From positions 1 to 37,038 of the forward strand of contig JAUWMC010000007.1 in NCBI GenBank assembly GCA_030613375.1: a stretch of DNA of 37,038 nucleotides. Direction: 5' to 3'. This DNA comes from Microcaldota archaeon (GTDB taxonomy: Archaea; Micrarchaeota; Micrarchaeia; Anstonellales; Bilamarchaeaceae). The notes under the pieces are model-generated. The model saw nothing but the letters and a program-made list of their open reading frames with translations, searched no databases and was not told the origin of the DNA. Each line of letters starts with the position of its first letter. Positions within the stretch are counted from its first letter, which is position 1. This document shows, piece after piece, positions 8,729-17,185 of this stretch. Position numbers and translations under genes: made by a program.

Positions 8729-9253
8729 TCATTCAGTTACCATAGCAAATTTTCCTGAGAGCTTCATCCTTGCCCTCCTAAATGCTTCCCTTACTGCAGA
8801 TTCGCTACTCTTCCCGCCGTAAACCCGTACTGTGAACAGCGCCTGGCCTTTCTTGAGTCTTGCAGCCCTGTCTATTGGCTTTCCAAATGCCCTCCTCATT
8901 CCTTTTTGGATACGGTCTGCACCCGCACCTGCTACCATCTTGTTTTCACGGATGATGTGGTGGGGGTAAGGCCTTACAATGAAATAGTAATTGCCCGGCA
9001 TTCTGGTCTCAAGGATTTTGTTTGTGGACTGCCTTGCTGCCTCTATTGCATTATCCCTTAGTATGAGGATATCGTCTTTCAGTGCAAGGTGGTAAACTGC
9101 ATCATAATCATCCTTGTCAGTGCCCATCCTGTGCTGGTTTAGCTCCTTATGCGGCATAGTCTTGATGTATGACTTCCTTGGCTTTCTCTTTGAAAACCTT
9201 GTCCATGCAACCTTGTTGCCGTCTCTTACGCATCTAGCGGGTCTAATTGCCAT
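8729..9253 (-). CDS. rpl10e: 50S ribosomal protein uL16 (archaeal L10e)
   Basis: MAIRPARCVRDGNKVAWTRFSKRKPRKSYIKTMPHKELNQHRMG... MPGNYYFIVRPYPHHIIRENKMVAGAGADRIQKGMRRAFGKP: highly diagnostic. Confidence 0.95.
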   Translation of the reverse strand: MAIRPARCVRDGNKVAWTRFSKRKPRKSYIKTMPHKELNQHRMGTDKDDYDAVYHLALKDDILILRDNAIEAARQSTNKILETRMPGNYYFIVRPYPHHIIRENKMVAGAGADRIQKGMRRAFGKPIDRAARLKKGQALFTVRVYGGKSSESAVREAFRRARMKLSGKFAMVTE

Positions 9254-9307
9254 GTAAATCTCCCTCTCGGTACAGTTGTTTATTAAACTAGAAAAATATG
9301 TGCAGGA

Positions 9308-9320
9308 TTATTTATAAAGG
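9308..9320 (-). promoter_or_regulatory. TATA-like element upstream of rpl10e
   Basis: Minus strand CCTTTATAAATAATCC about 55-65 nt upstream of the 9253 ATG. Confidence 0.4.
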
Positions 9321-9335
9321 TATTGGGATGACACT

Positions 9336-9857
9336 TCAGAGTTCAGGCGGGCCAATGCGGCCGAAAACCTTTGTGCTTTTCTTGTTTTGGTTAATGTTTA
9401 CGAAAACACGCCTTTTCTTTTTGAGGAGTTCTTGAAGTTTGGAGGGAGATTCTCCATCTAAGTAAACATCATGTACATCATCTAGAGATCCCTTGAATCT
9501 GGGGGTTATCTTCCCTACAATAAGACGCTTCTTTTCCTCAAACTGCTTGAGGTCGAGCTTGGTCGGAAGATCTATTACTACGCGGGCATCGATCTTTAGA
9601 AGGGGTTTGATTAGCTTTGGGTCGGGCTTTACCTCCACCTGCACATACATTATGAAAGTTAGGTGATCGTAGATATCGTAATTGCTCCTTTTCCCGTTGA
9701 GCGCGTCAAGGTCAACTATGTGGATTAGTTCAATGCCAAGACGTTCTCGAAGCCGTTTTGCAATCTTGATTGCACTTCCCATTGGCTTGAGCGTTCCCAG
9801 CTGTTTTTTGTATGCCTTCTTTCCCTGTAGGTAGATAATTGGCACGTCCATGGTCAT
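9336..9857 (-). CDS. HisA/HisF-related TIM-barrel-like protein, short form (173 aa)
   Basis: IELIHIVDLDALNGKRSNYDIYDHL resembles the HisA/HisF LHVVDLDGA..G...N motif, followed by alternating predicted beta/alpha segments. Confidence 0.6.
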   Translation of the reverse strand: MTMDVPIIYLQGKKAYKKQLGTLKPMGSAIKIAKRLRERLGIELIHIVDLDALNGKRSNYDIYDHLTFIMYVQVEVKPDPKLIKPLLKIDARVVIDLPTKLDLKQFEEKKRLIVGKITPRFKGSLDDVHDVYLDGESPSKLQELLKKKRRVFVNINQNKKSTKVFGRIGPPEL

Positions 9858-11194
9858 GCGGAAGCACCTCCTTTGGGAACAAGTCTCTGGAATATTGGTG
9901 GGATTATTATTGTAGTAATGAAGGCCATTGCAGAAATTATTGAATATTCTGGAATTGTGAGTGCTCCACTATTGAGCCCGAATACTGCAATAATAAGTGC
10001 AACTTCACCGCGTGGAGACATTCCGAATCCTACGAGCGCGGAATTCCTTACATTGAGCTTTGAGATGGATGCACCAATGCCGCATCCAACCAGCTTTGTA
10101 ATGACTGCAATTGCTGAAATAATCAGGATTGGCCAGATGAACTGAATTACTGAACTTACATCCACGAGCATCCCAAGAGAAATAAAGAACACCGGGATGA
10201 ATATAAGTTCCAGGGAACGAGTGCGCTTGTCTATCTCTTCTGCATGTTTGCTGTAGTTGAGAAGGACTCCTGCAAGAAATGCTCCTACGATACTTGAGAG
10301 GCCTATGAATTCTGCGATGTATGCATAAAGGAATACGAATGATAAGACGTAAAGGAGAGTTTTCTCGTTTATTTTAACCACATTCACTTTCTTCTCCACG
10401 AAATATTTGCCCACCATTGAGCCTCCAAGAAGGAAGATGAATGCGTAGACAAGGACTGTGATAAATGGCTCAAGGGCTGCAGCATCCATAGAAGTCGGGA
10501 TGTTCATCACAAGGGAAAGGATGAGAAGGGAGAGGATATCATCGATAATTGCAGCGCCCATGATCATCTGGGCAAACTTTTTATCCATGAGGTTCATTTC
10601 CTTCAAAATAGCTGCAGTTACCCCTACACTTGTTGCAGTAAGGGCTGCACCCATAAACAATGCATAAAGAAATGCGCCTCCAGTGTATACTGCAAAGAAG
10701 TATCCTGCAATAAATGGGAAGATAATTCCCAAAATTGCAACTATGAAATTCTCTTTTGTGAATATTTTATGGATGCTGGATTCAAGACCTACCTTGAACA
10801 TCAGGATAATTGCACCAAACTGAGCAAATGTCTCCACAAGCTCCATGTGCTGGAATATTTCCGGGGCCTCGTGCGGAAGGAATGGGAATATTGCAGCCAT
10901 ATCCGGCCAGAACATCTGCAGGAACGAGGGACCCATCATAATCCCCAAAAGCATCAGGATGAGGACGGTGGGCTGTTTGAAGTAATTAACAATGCTTCTT
11001 GCAAGTATTGCAAGTAAAAGCAGGAACATCATTTCAAAGATAAGGTGCCCTTCCCCCTCTTCTCCTGGGAAAATACTTGTGCGGATTACGGATATGAAAA
11101 GAATTAGGAATAATGCTATGAGTGAGTAGTAGAACAGTGGCTTTAGTACTGCCTCCTGCATTTTTCCGAGCCCTTTCAGTATCCTATTCTGCAT
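9854..11194 (-). CDS. Kef/NapA-type Na+/H+ (cation/proton) antiporter (446 aa)
   Basis: About 12 hydrophobic segments; GAALTATSVGVTAAILKEM, AAIIDDILSLLILS, GMSPRGEVALIIAVFGL are CPA2-type motifs. Confidence 0.9.
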   Translation of the reverse strand: MQNRILKGLGKMQEAVLKPLFYYSLIALFLILFISVIRTSIFPGEEGEGHLIFEMMFLLLLAILARSIVNYFKQPTVLILMLLGIMMGPSFLQMFWPDMAAIFPFLPHEAPEIFQHMELVETFAQFGAIILMFKVGLESSIHKIFTKENFIVAILGIIFPFIAGYFFAVYTGGAFLYALFMGAALTATSVGVTAAILKEMNLMDKKFAQMIMGAAIIDDILSLLILSLVMNIPTSMDAAALEPFITVLVYAFIFLLGGSMVGKYFVEKKVNVVKINEKTLLYVLSFVFLYAYIAEFIGLSSIVGAFLAGVLLNYSKHAEEIDKRTRSLELIFIPVFFISLGMLVDVSSVIQFIWPILIISAIAVITKLVGCGIGASISKLNVRNSALVGFGMSPRGEVALIIAVFGLNSGALTIPEYSIISAMAFITTIIIPPIFQRLVPKGGASA

Positions 11195-11196
11195 TT

Positions 11197-12414
11197 TTAT
11201 TTACCTTTTATTTTGCTTATTGCATTTGCAAGCGTTGTTGAAACTTCTTTTCCGGTTTTCATATTTCTGAGCGTAACTTGTTTCTTTTCTACTTCTTTTT
11301 GCCCAATTATTATTACCCATGGAATGAGGAGAACTCTCGCATAATCAAATTGTTTCTTGATGTTTCTTCCGATTAGGTCAGTTTCTGCTGCAATTCCATT
11401 CTTTCTTAGGGTTTTTGCGATTTGCAAACCTTCATTGTAGACTTCGGGAAGGGTTGCTATAAAAACCTGAGTGTAAGTTTTCTTTTCCTTTTCTTCCCCT
11501 AATAGAAGGATAATGCGCTCGATTCCGAGGCTTATTCCTACTGCAGGGGCTCCCTGGCCATAAAGGTCTAATAGGCCATCGTACCTTCCACCCCCTGCAA
11601 AGCTTCCTTTGTATTCTCCGGTTCCCTTGAATTCATACACTGTTCCAGAATAATAGCCGAGGCCACGCACTAAAGATGGGTCAAATGTGAATTTGGGGAA
11701 AAGTTTCTGGAGCTCTCGCACTTCAGCTACGCCTTCAGGTGCGTATTTTTCCAGTGCATCTAGCTTTTCATTGTTTGAGCCCTTCATATCGAATATTGGC
11801 AGGATTTGGTCTGCGTATTCTCCGAACATGGGTTTGAGGGTTTTGTAAACGGACTTGTAGCCTATTTTGTCTATTTTGTCGAGTGTACGAAAGATTTCGT
11901 TGCGCTTTTTTGAGATTCCAAAATATTCTAGGAGTGAGTTGAGTATCCTGCGGTTGTTCAATAGGATGGTAAAGTCCTTTATGCCGAGGCGCTTGAAGAT
12001 AACGGTGGTCATTTCGAGCAATTCTGCTTCGGAGCGCATGGAAGAAGAGCCTACTATGTCCGCATCTGCCTGCCAGAATTCCCGGAACCTTCCTTTTTGG
12101 GGCTCTTCCCTTCTCCAGACCGGGCCTATCTGATAACGCTTGAACGGTTTGGGAAAAGAGGTGTTTGCTGCAACGCGGGAGAGGGGAACTGTTAGGTCAA
12201 AACGCATGCCTAATTCTGAGTTGGAGATTTCGAAAAGCTGGCCAGCTATTTCATCCCCTGATTTTGCATTGAGAGTGCTGAGGTACTCTAAGGCAGGGGT
12301 TTCCAAAGGCTGGAAGCCGAATTCCCTGTATGTTTCTGCTATTGTTGCGAAGGCCTTCTCCCTCTGCATCATTTGGGGGGGGAGAAAATCTCTCATTCCT
12401 TTCGCGCGCTTCAT
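11197..12414 (-). CDS. hisS: Histidyl-tRNA synthetase
   Basis: KRAKGMRDFLPPQMMQRE, class II motif 2 RRE.PQKGRFREFWQADADI, GLGYYSGTVYEF, AGGGRYDGL, G-SLGIERI. Confidence 0.96.
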   Translation of the reverse strand: MKRAKGMRDFLPPQMMQREKAFATIAETYREFGFQPLETPALEYLSTLNAKSGDEIAGQLFEISNSELGMRFDLTVPLSRVAANTSFPKPFKRYQIGPVWRREEPQKGRFREFWQADADIVGSSSMRSEAELLEMTTVIFKRLGIKDFTILLNNRRILNSLLEYFGISKKRNEIFRTLDKIDKIGYKSVYKTLKPMFGEYADQILPIFDMKGSNNEKLDALEKYAPEGVAEVRELQKLFPKFTFDPSLVRGLGYYSGTVYEFKGTGEYKGSFAGGGRYDGLLDLYGQGAPAVGISLGIERIILLLGEEKEKKTYTQVFIATLPEVYNEGLQIAKTLRKNGIAAETDLIGRNIKKQFDYARVLLIPWVIIIGQKEVEKKQVTLRNMKTGKEVSTTLANAISKIKGK

Positions 12415-12454
12415 GGAGCATTACCTCTGGCTGCTATCAAAAACAAAGACAAGG

Positions 12455-12466
12455 TTTATATAATAA
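12455..12466 (-). promoter_or_regulatory. TATA-like element of the hisS promoter
   Basis: Minus strand TTTATTATATAAACC about 45 nt upstream of the hisS ATG. Confidence 0.45.
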
Positions 12467-12482
12467 AGGGAATGGTGCGGAA

Positions 12483-12500
12483 ATGTAACCATGGTTACAT
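12483..12500. promoter_or_regulatory. 18-bp perfect palindrome ATGTAACCATGGTTACAT, candidate operator
   Basis: Direct inspection; located between the hisS (minus) and 12548 (plus) TATA-like boxes. Confidence 0.5.
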
Positions 12501-12503
12501 AAA

Positions 12504-12514
12504 TAGTTTATAAG
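12504..12514 (+). promoter_or_regulatory. TATA-like element upstream of the 12548 kinase gene
   Basis: agtttataagc about 35-45 nt upstream of the ATG. Confidence 0.45.
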
Positions 12515-12547
12515 CCCCGGACCCATATAACCGGGAGTGGGATTGGA

Positions 12548-13090
12548 ATGATTATCGGACTGACTGGAGAAAACTGTGCAGGTAAAGGAACGGTTGCAGA
12601 ATACCTCAAATCCAAAGGATTTCTTTATCGTTCTCTTTCTGATGTACTTCGCGAGGACCTTGAAAAAGAAAGCAAGAAAATAACCCGAGAAAACCTTATA
12701 GAGAAAGGAAATTCCCTCCGTGCAAAACATGGACCGGCTGCACTCGCAAAAAAGACCGTTGAAAGACTCGATGAAGGTAAGAATTACATAATAGATTCAA
12801 TTCGGAATGCGGCAGAGGCACAGGAAATCAAATCTTTCCCGAATTCTACTCTTGTTTACGTTTGTGCGCCTCCAAAAACAAGGTTTGAGCGCATGAAATC
12901 TAGAGGAAGGGAAAGCGACCCGCAAACTTTTGAGGAATTCGGGGTGCTTGAAGGAAAGGAGATGAAAAACGAGGATAGGACCAAGCAGAGTCTTGTGGAC
13001 GCATTTGAAATCGCGGACCTGAAGATTGAAAATGATGGGACAGTTGAAGAATTGCACAAAAAAATAGATGAACTTCTTGGATCACTTTGA
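12548..13090 (+). CDS. P-loop nucleotide kinase, UPF0200 / dephospho-CoA-kinase-like (180 aa)
   Basis: MIIGLTGENCAGKGTVAEYLKSKGF (Walker A), SDVLREDLEK, IIDSIRNAAEAQEI, RFERMKSRGRESDPQTFEEF. Confidence 0.82.
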   Translation: MIIGLTGENCAGKGTVAEYLKSKGFLYRSLSDVLREDLEKESKKITRENLIEKGNSLRAKHGPAALAKKTVERLDEGKNYIIDSIRNAAEAQEIKSFPNSTLVYVCAPPKTRFERMKSRGRESDPQTFEEFGVLEGKEMKNEDRTKQSLVDAFEIADLKIENDGTVEELHKKIDELLGSL

Positions 13091-13639
13091 TTCTTCGCCT
13101 TCTTCCATATCAGAAAAGGATTCTGCATTCATTTCAAGAACCTCCTTAGAACCCTCTTTCTTCACCGATTCTTCTTTTGGAGGAACTTTTCCCGGCTCAA
13201 AATATGCCCTAAACTTATCCGTAAGAAATAGTTTGGAGCTTCTCCCGTATTTTCTCTGGAGAATAAAACCAGTTTCTACGAGCTCTCTCACATCATCGTA
13301 GATCATCGTCCCAATCCGCTTCACAACTTGGGATTTGAGGATTCCGTTGTGCCTTGCAACATATGAGAGAGTACGGAGCGCAGACTTGCTTATCATTACA
13401 GCCTGCGCAAACTGCCTAACTGAATCAACATAATCATCTTTTACGCGCATCAGATATGATCCATCTGCTTCAAAAATTTCAATCGAACTTCCCTCCTTCC
13501 CGTATTCCTTCTGGAGCTCTTCAATCATTCCGCGAATATGGCCTGCTGAAGCTATTCCTGTAAGTTTTTTGAGCTCAGGGACTGAAAGCTCCCTTCCACT
13601 CATGAATAATGCCGCTTCTATCAGGCGCTTGGATTCCAT
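13082..13639 (-). CDS. scpB: Segregation and condensation protein B (185 aa)
   Basis: IEAALFMSGRELSVPELKKLTG... ALRTLSYVARHNGILKSQVVKRIGTMIYDDVRELVETGFI; adjacent to scpA. Confidence 0.88.
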   Translation of the reverse strand: MESKRLIEAALFMSGRELSVPELKKLTGIASAGHIRGMIEELQKEYGKEGSSIEIFEADGSYLMRVKDDYVDSVRQFAQAVMISKSALRTLSYVARHNGILKSQVVKRIGTMIYDDVRELVETGFILQRKYGRSSKLFLTDKFRAYFEPGKVPPKEESVKKEGSKEVLEMNAESFSDMEEGEESK

Positions 13640-14301
13640 CCGTTCACCTTAATGAATATTTCTCCCCAGAAGTTGTCCTGCCTAAGCCCTACTGCCTTTT
13701 CCTGCGCGAGATGTAAGAGGGGCGATAGAGTAAGGATTGTTTCTTTGGGGGTTTTCTGATTTACGAGAGTTGAAAAAAGCACTAGATTTTCCTCATCCAT
13801 CTCATCCTTCATCCTAGAATAAAGTTTCTCCATTTCCTTTTCAATATCATACTCCTGGATAGGTATCTCCATTATTTCCCTTGGCTTTATTTTCGGCTTC
13901 CGCACGCGTTCCTCATCATCATATTTGATTACGCTCTCCATTTCAACTATGAGTTCGTTGAGTGTAACAGGTGCCTTTGGGGGGATCCTTGCCTTTATCT
14001 GCAGTGCCGGAATCTCCTCTCCTTCAATATCAATCGGCTCAGGAGGCATTTCAATCTCCTCAGGCTCCGTATAAACCCTGAGCGCGTTGCTTTTGTATTT
14101 GAGAAGAATTGCAGAAGCAAGGATTAGGTTTGCTGGAATATGGAAGTCAAACTTCTCCATTTCCTTTACCATCTTCATGAATCCATCTGCCACCGCCACT
14201 ATTTCTATGTCCCAGGGATCCAGTTTCTCAGTTATCACTAAGTCTATAAGGAGCTGCTTCCAGCTGGGCTTTCGCACTATGGACGCGAGGGGGAGGTCCA
14301 T
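13621..14301 (-). CDS. scpA: Segregation and condensation protein A (kleisin, 226 aa)
   Basis: LLIDLVITEKLDPWDIEIVAVADGFMKMVKEMEKFDFHIPANLILASAILLKYKSNAL is the classic ScpA N-terminal region; overlaps scpB by 19 nt. Confidence 0.92.
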   Translation of the reverse strand: MDLPLASIVRKPSWKQLLIDLVITEKLDPWDIEIVAVADGFMKMVKEMEKFDFHIPANLILASAILLKYKSNALRVYTEPEEIEMPPEPIDIEGEEIPALQIKARIPPKAPVTLNELIVEMESVIKYDDEERVRKPKIKPREIMEIPIQEYDIEKEMEKLYSRMKDEMDEENLVLFSTLVNQKTPKETILTLSPLLHLAQEKAVGLRQDNFWGEIFIKVNGWNPSA

Positions 14302-14357
14302 ATAGAGAATTAGGTTGGAAGACTTATAAATCTTTACTGTATTTTATCTTTAGAAGG

Positions 14358-15473
14358 GTGCGATTTATGCGAACTATGAAAGCAGACATTATAACTGGAA
14401 ATGAACCTCTCTCAAAGGCACTGGATTCAATATTAAGGACCGGAACCGCGGTGATGGTTGTCAAAAACGGGAGGTACTACGGCCTAATCGATGACAGGGA
14501 TATAAGACCTAACATAATCGATTCCAGCAAGACTAAGGCAATAAACGCTGCAGTGCGCGCACCGCATCTCAAAGAAGAGATGGCGCTTGAAGATTATATG
14601 CGCGCATTCATGGCAGGCCATTTCAAGGCACTTCCAGTTGTAACGAAGGGCAAGATTGTTGGGGCAGTGAGCCGTGCAGATGTGATGAATGAGATGGCTA
14701 GACTTGGGAATGTGCCTAAAACCAGCGTCTCCGCACTTATGGCAAGCCCAATCTACACAATAGATGAAAAAGAAACAGTAGGTGTTGCGAGAAGCCTGAT
14801 GAAGAAACTCGGAGTACATCACCTTGCAGTAACCAGCAAGGGAAGAGTAATCGGCTCGATTTCCCCATTTGACCTTGTGATGCTCGTGCTCAAGCCAAGG
14901 GGCAGGCAGAAATTCATGCTCACTTCTGATATTGAACATCCTAATTCCAGGCTTGTGAAGGATTACATGAGAGAGACTCTCATTACGGTAAGGGCCAGCG
15001 AACCGCTTGAAAGCGCTGTGCGCAAAATGGCCAAGAGGAATGTATCCAAGCTTATTGTGCTGGAAGGAGGCCGTGCAATAGGAGTACTCACTGCCTTAGA
15101 TGTAATGAAATTCATGCTCGGCCTGATTGTTGAAGGGCCTTCGGTATTCATAAGTGGCCTTCCTGAAGACGACATGTTTTATTACGAGGACATAACGGAA
15201 ACAATGAAAAACACCGTAAAGAAGTTCACAAAGAGCTTTGAAATGGGGGATGTGAACATCCACTTCAAAAAGGGGAAATCAACCTACCAAATGAGCACGA
15301 GGCTTGATGTTGAGCATGGAAATCTCGTAGTGCAAAGTGAGGGGTATGAACTCAAAACGGTTGTGAACAAAAACGTGTCCGAAATAAAAAGACTTCTGAC
15401 CAAAAGAAAGAATTATAAACAAAATAAAAGAAAACATTACAGGACAGAGGGCTTCTATGAAAGGACAGGTTAG
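14358..15473 (+). CDS. Four-CBS-domain protein with putative C-terminal S30AE (HPF/RaiA-like) domain (371 aa)
   Basis: Repeated CBS motifs (VMVVKNGRYYGLIDDRDI; LPVVTKGKIVGAVSRADVM; HHLAVTSKGRVIGSISPFDLV; LIVLEGGRAIGVLTALDVM); C-terminus GDVNIHFKKGKSTYQMSTRLDVEHGNLVVQSEGYELKTVVNKNVSEIKRLLTKRK. Confidence 0.82.
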   Translation: MRFMRTMKADIITGNEPLSKALDSILRTGTAVMVVKNGRYYGLIDDRDIRPNIIDSSKTKAINAAVRAPHLKEEMALEDYMRAFMAGHFKALPVVTKGKIVGAVSRADVMNEMARLGNVPKTSVSALMASPIYTIDEKETVGVARSLMKKLGVHHLAVTSKGRVIGSISPFDLVMLVLKPRGRQKFMLTSDIEHPNSRLVKDYMRETLITVRASEPLESAVRKMAKRNVSKLIVLEGGRAIGVLTALDVMKFMLGLIVEGPSVFISGLPEDDMFYYEDITETMKNTVKKFTKSFEMGDVNIHFKKGKSTYQMSTRLDVEHGNLVVQSEGYELKTVVNKNVSEIKRLLTKRKNYKQNKRKHYRTEGFYERTG

Positions 15474-15915
15474 CAACGAATTGCTTGTGGTTGTAGGCTT
15501 CATGCTCCTTATCATGATCCCACTTCTCTACATCATGTTCTTCAAAATGGATGCAATACGCGCAGACCTTTCAATGCTTCAGGTACACTTCTCTGTTGCC
15601 CGCATCGCCTTCCTTGTAAACGCAGTCGGGTACATGGGAGATGGGTCTGCTATGATTACTGAGATATATGTTCCTGAAACCGTGGAATCCGTAACAATTG
15701 GAGGGGCTAGTGAGCACGAGGTGGTTTTCACCATGCTTAGCCAGGGAGAAACCAATGAAATTGTACAACCTACCGCATTTCCAATAGAAATTGGCGATGA
15801 TCCTGTCCAATTTGCAGGAGATGATCGAGGTGGAGGCGGAAGGTATAGGTTAGAGATGGAAAACGTAGGCGGAACAATAGTGCTTTCTGCACAGCCCGAT
15901 CCTAGAAATCCTTAG
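15457..15915 (+). CDS. Archaeal type IV pilin-like protein with class III signal peptide (152 aa)
   Basis: MKGQVSNELLVVVGFMLLIMIPLLYIMFF: Q-x-S-x-E-L type class III signal peptide followed by hydrophobic helix. Confidence 0.78.
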   Translation: MKGQVSNELLVVVGFMLLIMIPLLYIMFFKMDAIRADLSMLQVHFSVARIAFLVNAVGYMGDGSAMITEIYVPETVESVTIGGASEHEVVFTMLSQGETNEIVQPTAFPIEIGDDPVQFAGDDRGGGGRYRLEMENVGGTIVLSAQPDPRNP

Positions 15916-17153
15916 AGAACTCTTTTTCCTTTTACTTCCTTCACTACTTTTGAATCGTCCACAACCAGATTCCCTCTCAAGAATACCTTCTTCACTCTTC
16001 CTTTCAGCGTGAATCCTTCGTATGGAGTCCATCCACACTTGGATTCAAAATCATCTGCACTGACTTTCCATCCTTCCTTCAAGTCAACGAGAGTAATGTC
16101 CCCATCATATCCTTTTCCAATTCTTCCTTTTGAATTGAGCCCAAATATCTTTGCAGGATTTTCCGCCATTCTGTTAATTATCCAAGGAAGCTCAATCTTT
16201 CCTTCATTGTATGCATTCAAGAATAAAGCAAGGGTGGTTTCCAACCCGGGGAATCCTGCTGAGCTTTTTTTCTTGTCCTGAGAAGTGTGCGGGGCATGGT
16301 CGCTCCCCACAGAATCCACAAAGTAAAGTGCGCCCCAGAGTTCCCTTCTTTCTGCCTCGCTTCTTAGGGGAGGATAAACCTTTGAGAATTTTCCGAGTCG
16401 TTTTCCGTCTTTTTCCCTGGAAAGGAATAGATAATGTGGTGCAACCTCCACAAGGGATTTTTTCCAGATTTTTGCAAGGTGCACTGCCTCAAATGTAGTT
16501 GTGTGTGCAAAGTAAACCACTCGATCAGTTTGCTCTGCAAGCAATCTTGCTTTTTCCACTGCAATTTTTTCTGCGATCTCTGCTCTCCCCTTCTTCATTT
16601 TTTCTATTGCTTCGAGGGTTTCAGCATCTTCTGCATGCACAATAAGCGGCTTTTCCTTTGGGAAACTGGAGAAATGCTTCAGTATGCTGTAAACATCATC
16701 CACTAAGAGATTTCCAGTGGTTTTTCCCATGCACAATTTCATGGAATTTGGCTTTGCTTTTTTTACTTCATTAAAATTGTTTTTTGTTGCTCCAAAGTGA
16801 AGCCCATAATCGCATACTGCTTTCTTTTTTGCAATCACCTGCTTCTGCTTGAATGATTTTACGGTTGTGGTTGGAGGAGTTGTATTCGGCATATCCAAAA
16901 CTGTTGTGAAACCTCCTGCAAGCGCAGCCCTGGTTCCGGAATGAAAATCCTCTTTGTATGTGAGCCCGGGATCTCGCAGGTGCACATGCGGGTCAATCAA
17001 ACCGGGAAGCGCAAAAAGCCCATTTGCATCAATTCCTTCCCCTTTGAATTTCCCTATTCCTGTTATCTTGCCTTTCTCAATAAGAATATCTTTTATGACT
17101 ACCTTGCCGCCCAGGTAAAATTTGGCGTTCTTTATTATCATCTCGACCCTCAA
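15912..17153 (-). CDS. pyrC: Dihydroorotase
   Basis: LPGLIDPHVHLRDPGLTYKEDFHSGTRAALAGGFTTVLDMPNTTPPT; VDSVGSDHAPHT; PG-ETTLALFL. Confidence 0.95.
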   Translation of the reverse strand: MRVEMIIKNAKFYLGGKVVIKDILIEKGKITGIGKFKGEGIDANGLFALPGLIDPHVHLRDPGLTYKEDFHSGTRAALAGGFTTVLDMPNTTPPTTTVKSFKQKQVIAKKKAVCDYGLHFGATKNNFNEVKKAKPNSMKLCMGKTTGNLLVDDVYSILKHFSSFPKEKPLIVHAEDAETLEAIEKMKKGRAEIAEKIAVEKARLLAEQTDRVVYFAHTTTFEAVHLAKIWKKSLVEVAPHYLFLSREKDGKRLGKFSKVYPPLRSEAERRELWGALYFVDSVGSDHAPHTSQDKKKSSAGFPGLETTLALFLNAYNEGKIELPWIINRMAENPAKIFGLNSKGRIGKGYDGDITLVDLKEGWKVSADDFESKCGWTPYEGFTLKGRVKKVFLRGNLVVDDSKVVKEVKGKRVL

Positions 17154-17185
17154 AGAAAGATAGGATTAAGCAAATATAAAGTTAT

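Noticed and set aside
14484-14939. Minus-strand Cys/His-rich ORF that could suggest a zinc protein
   Set aside because: Opposite the CBS-domain gene; Cys/His arise from the reverse complement of Ala/Met-rich codons, with no regular metal-binding spacing.
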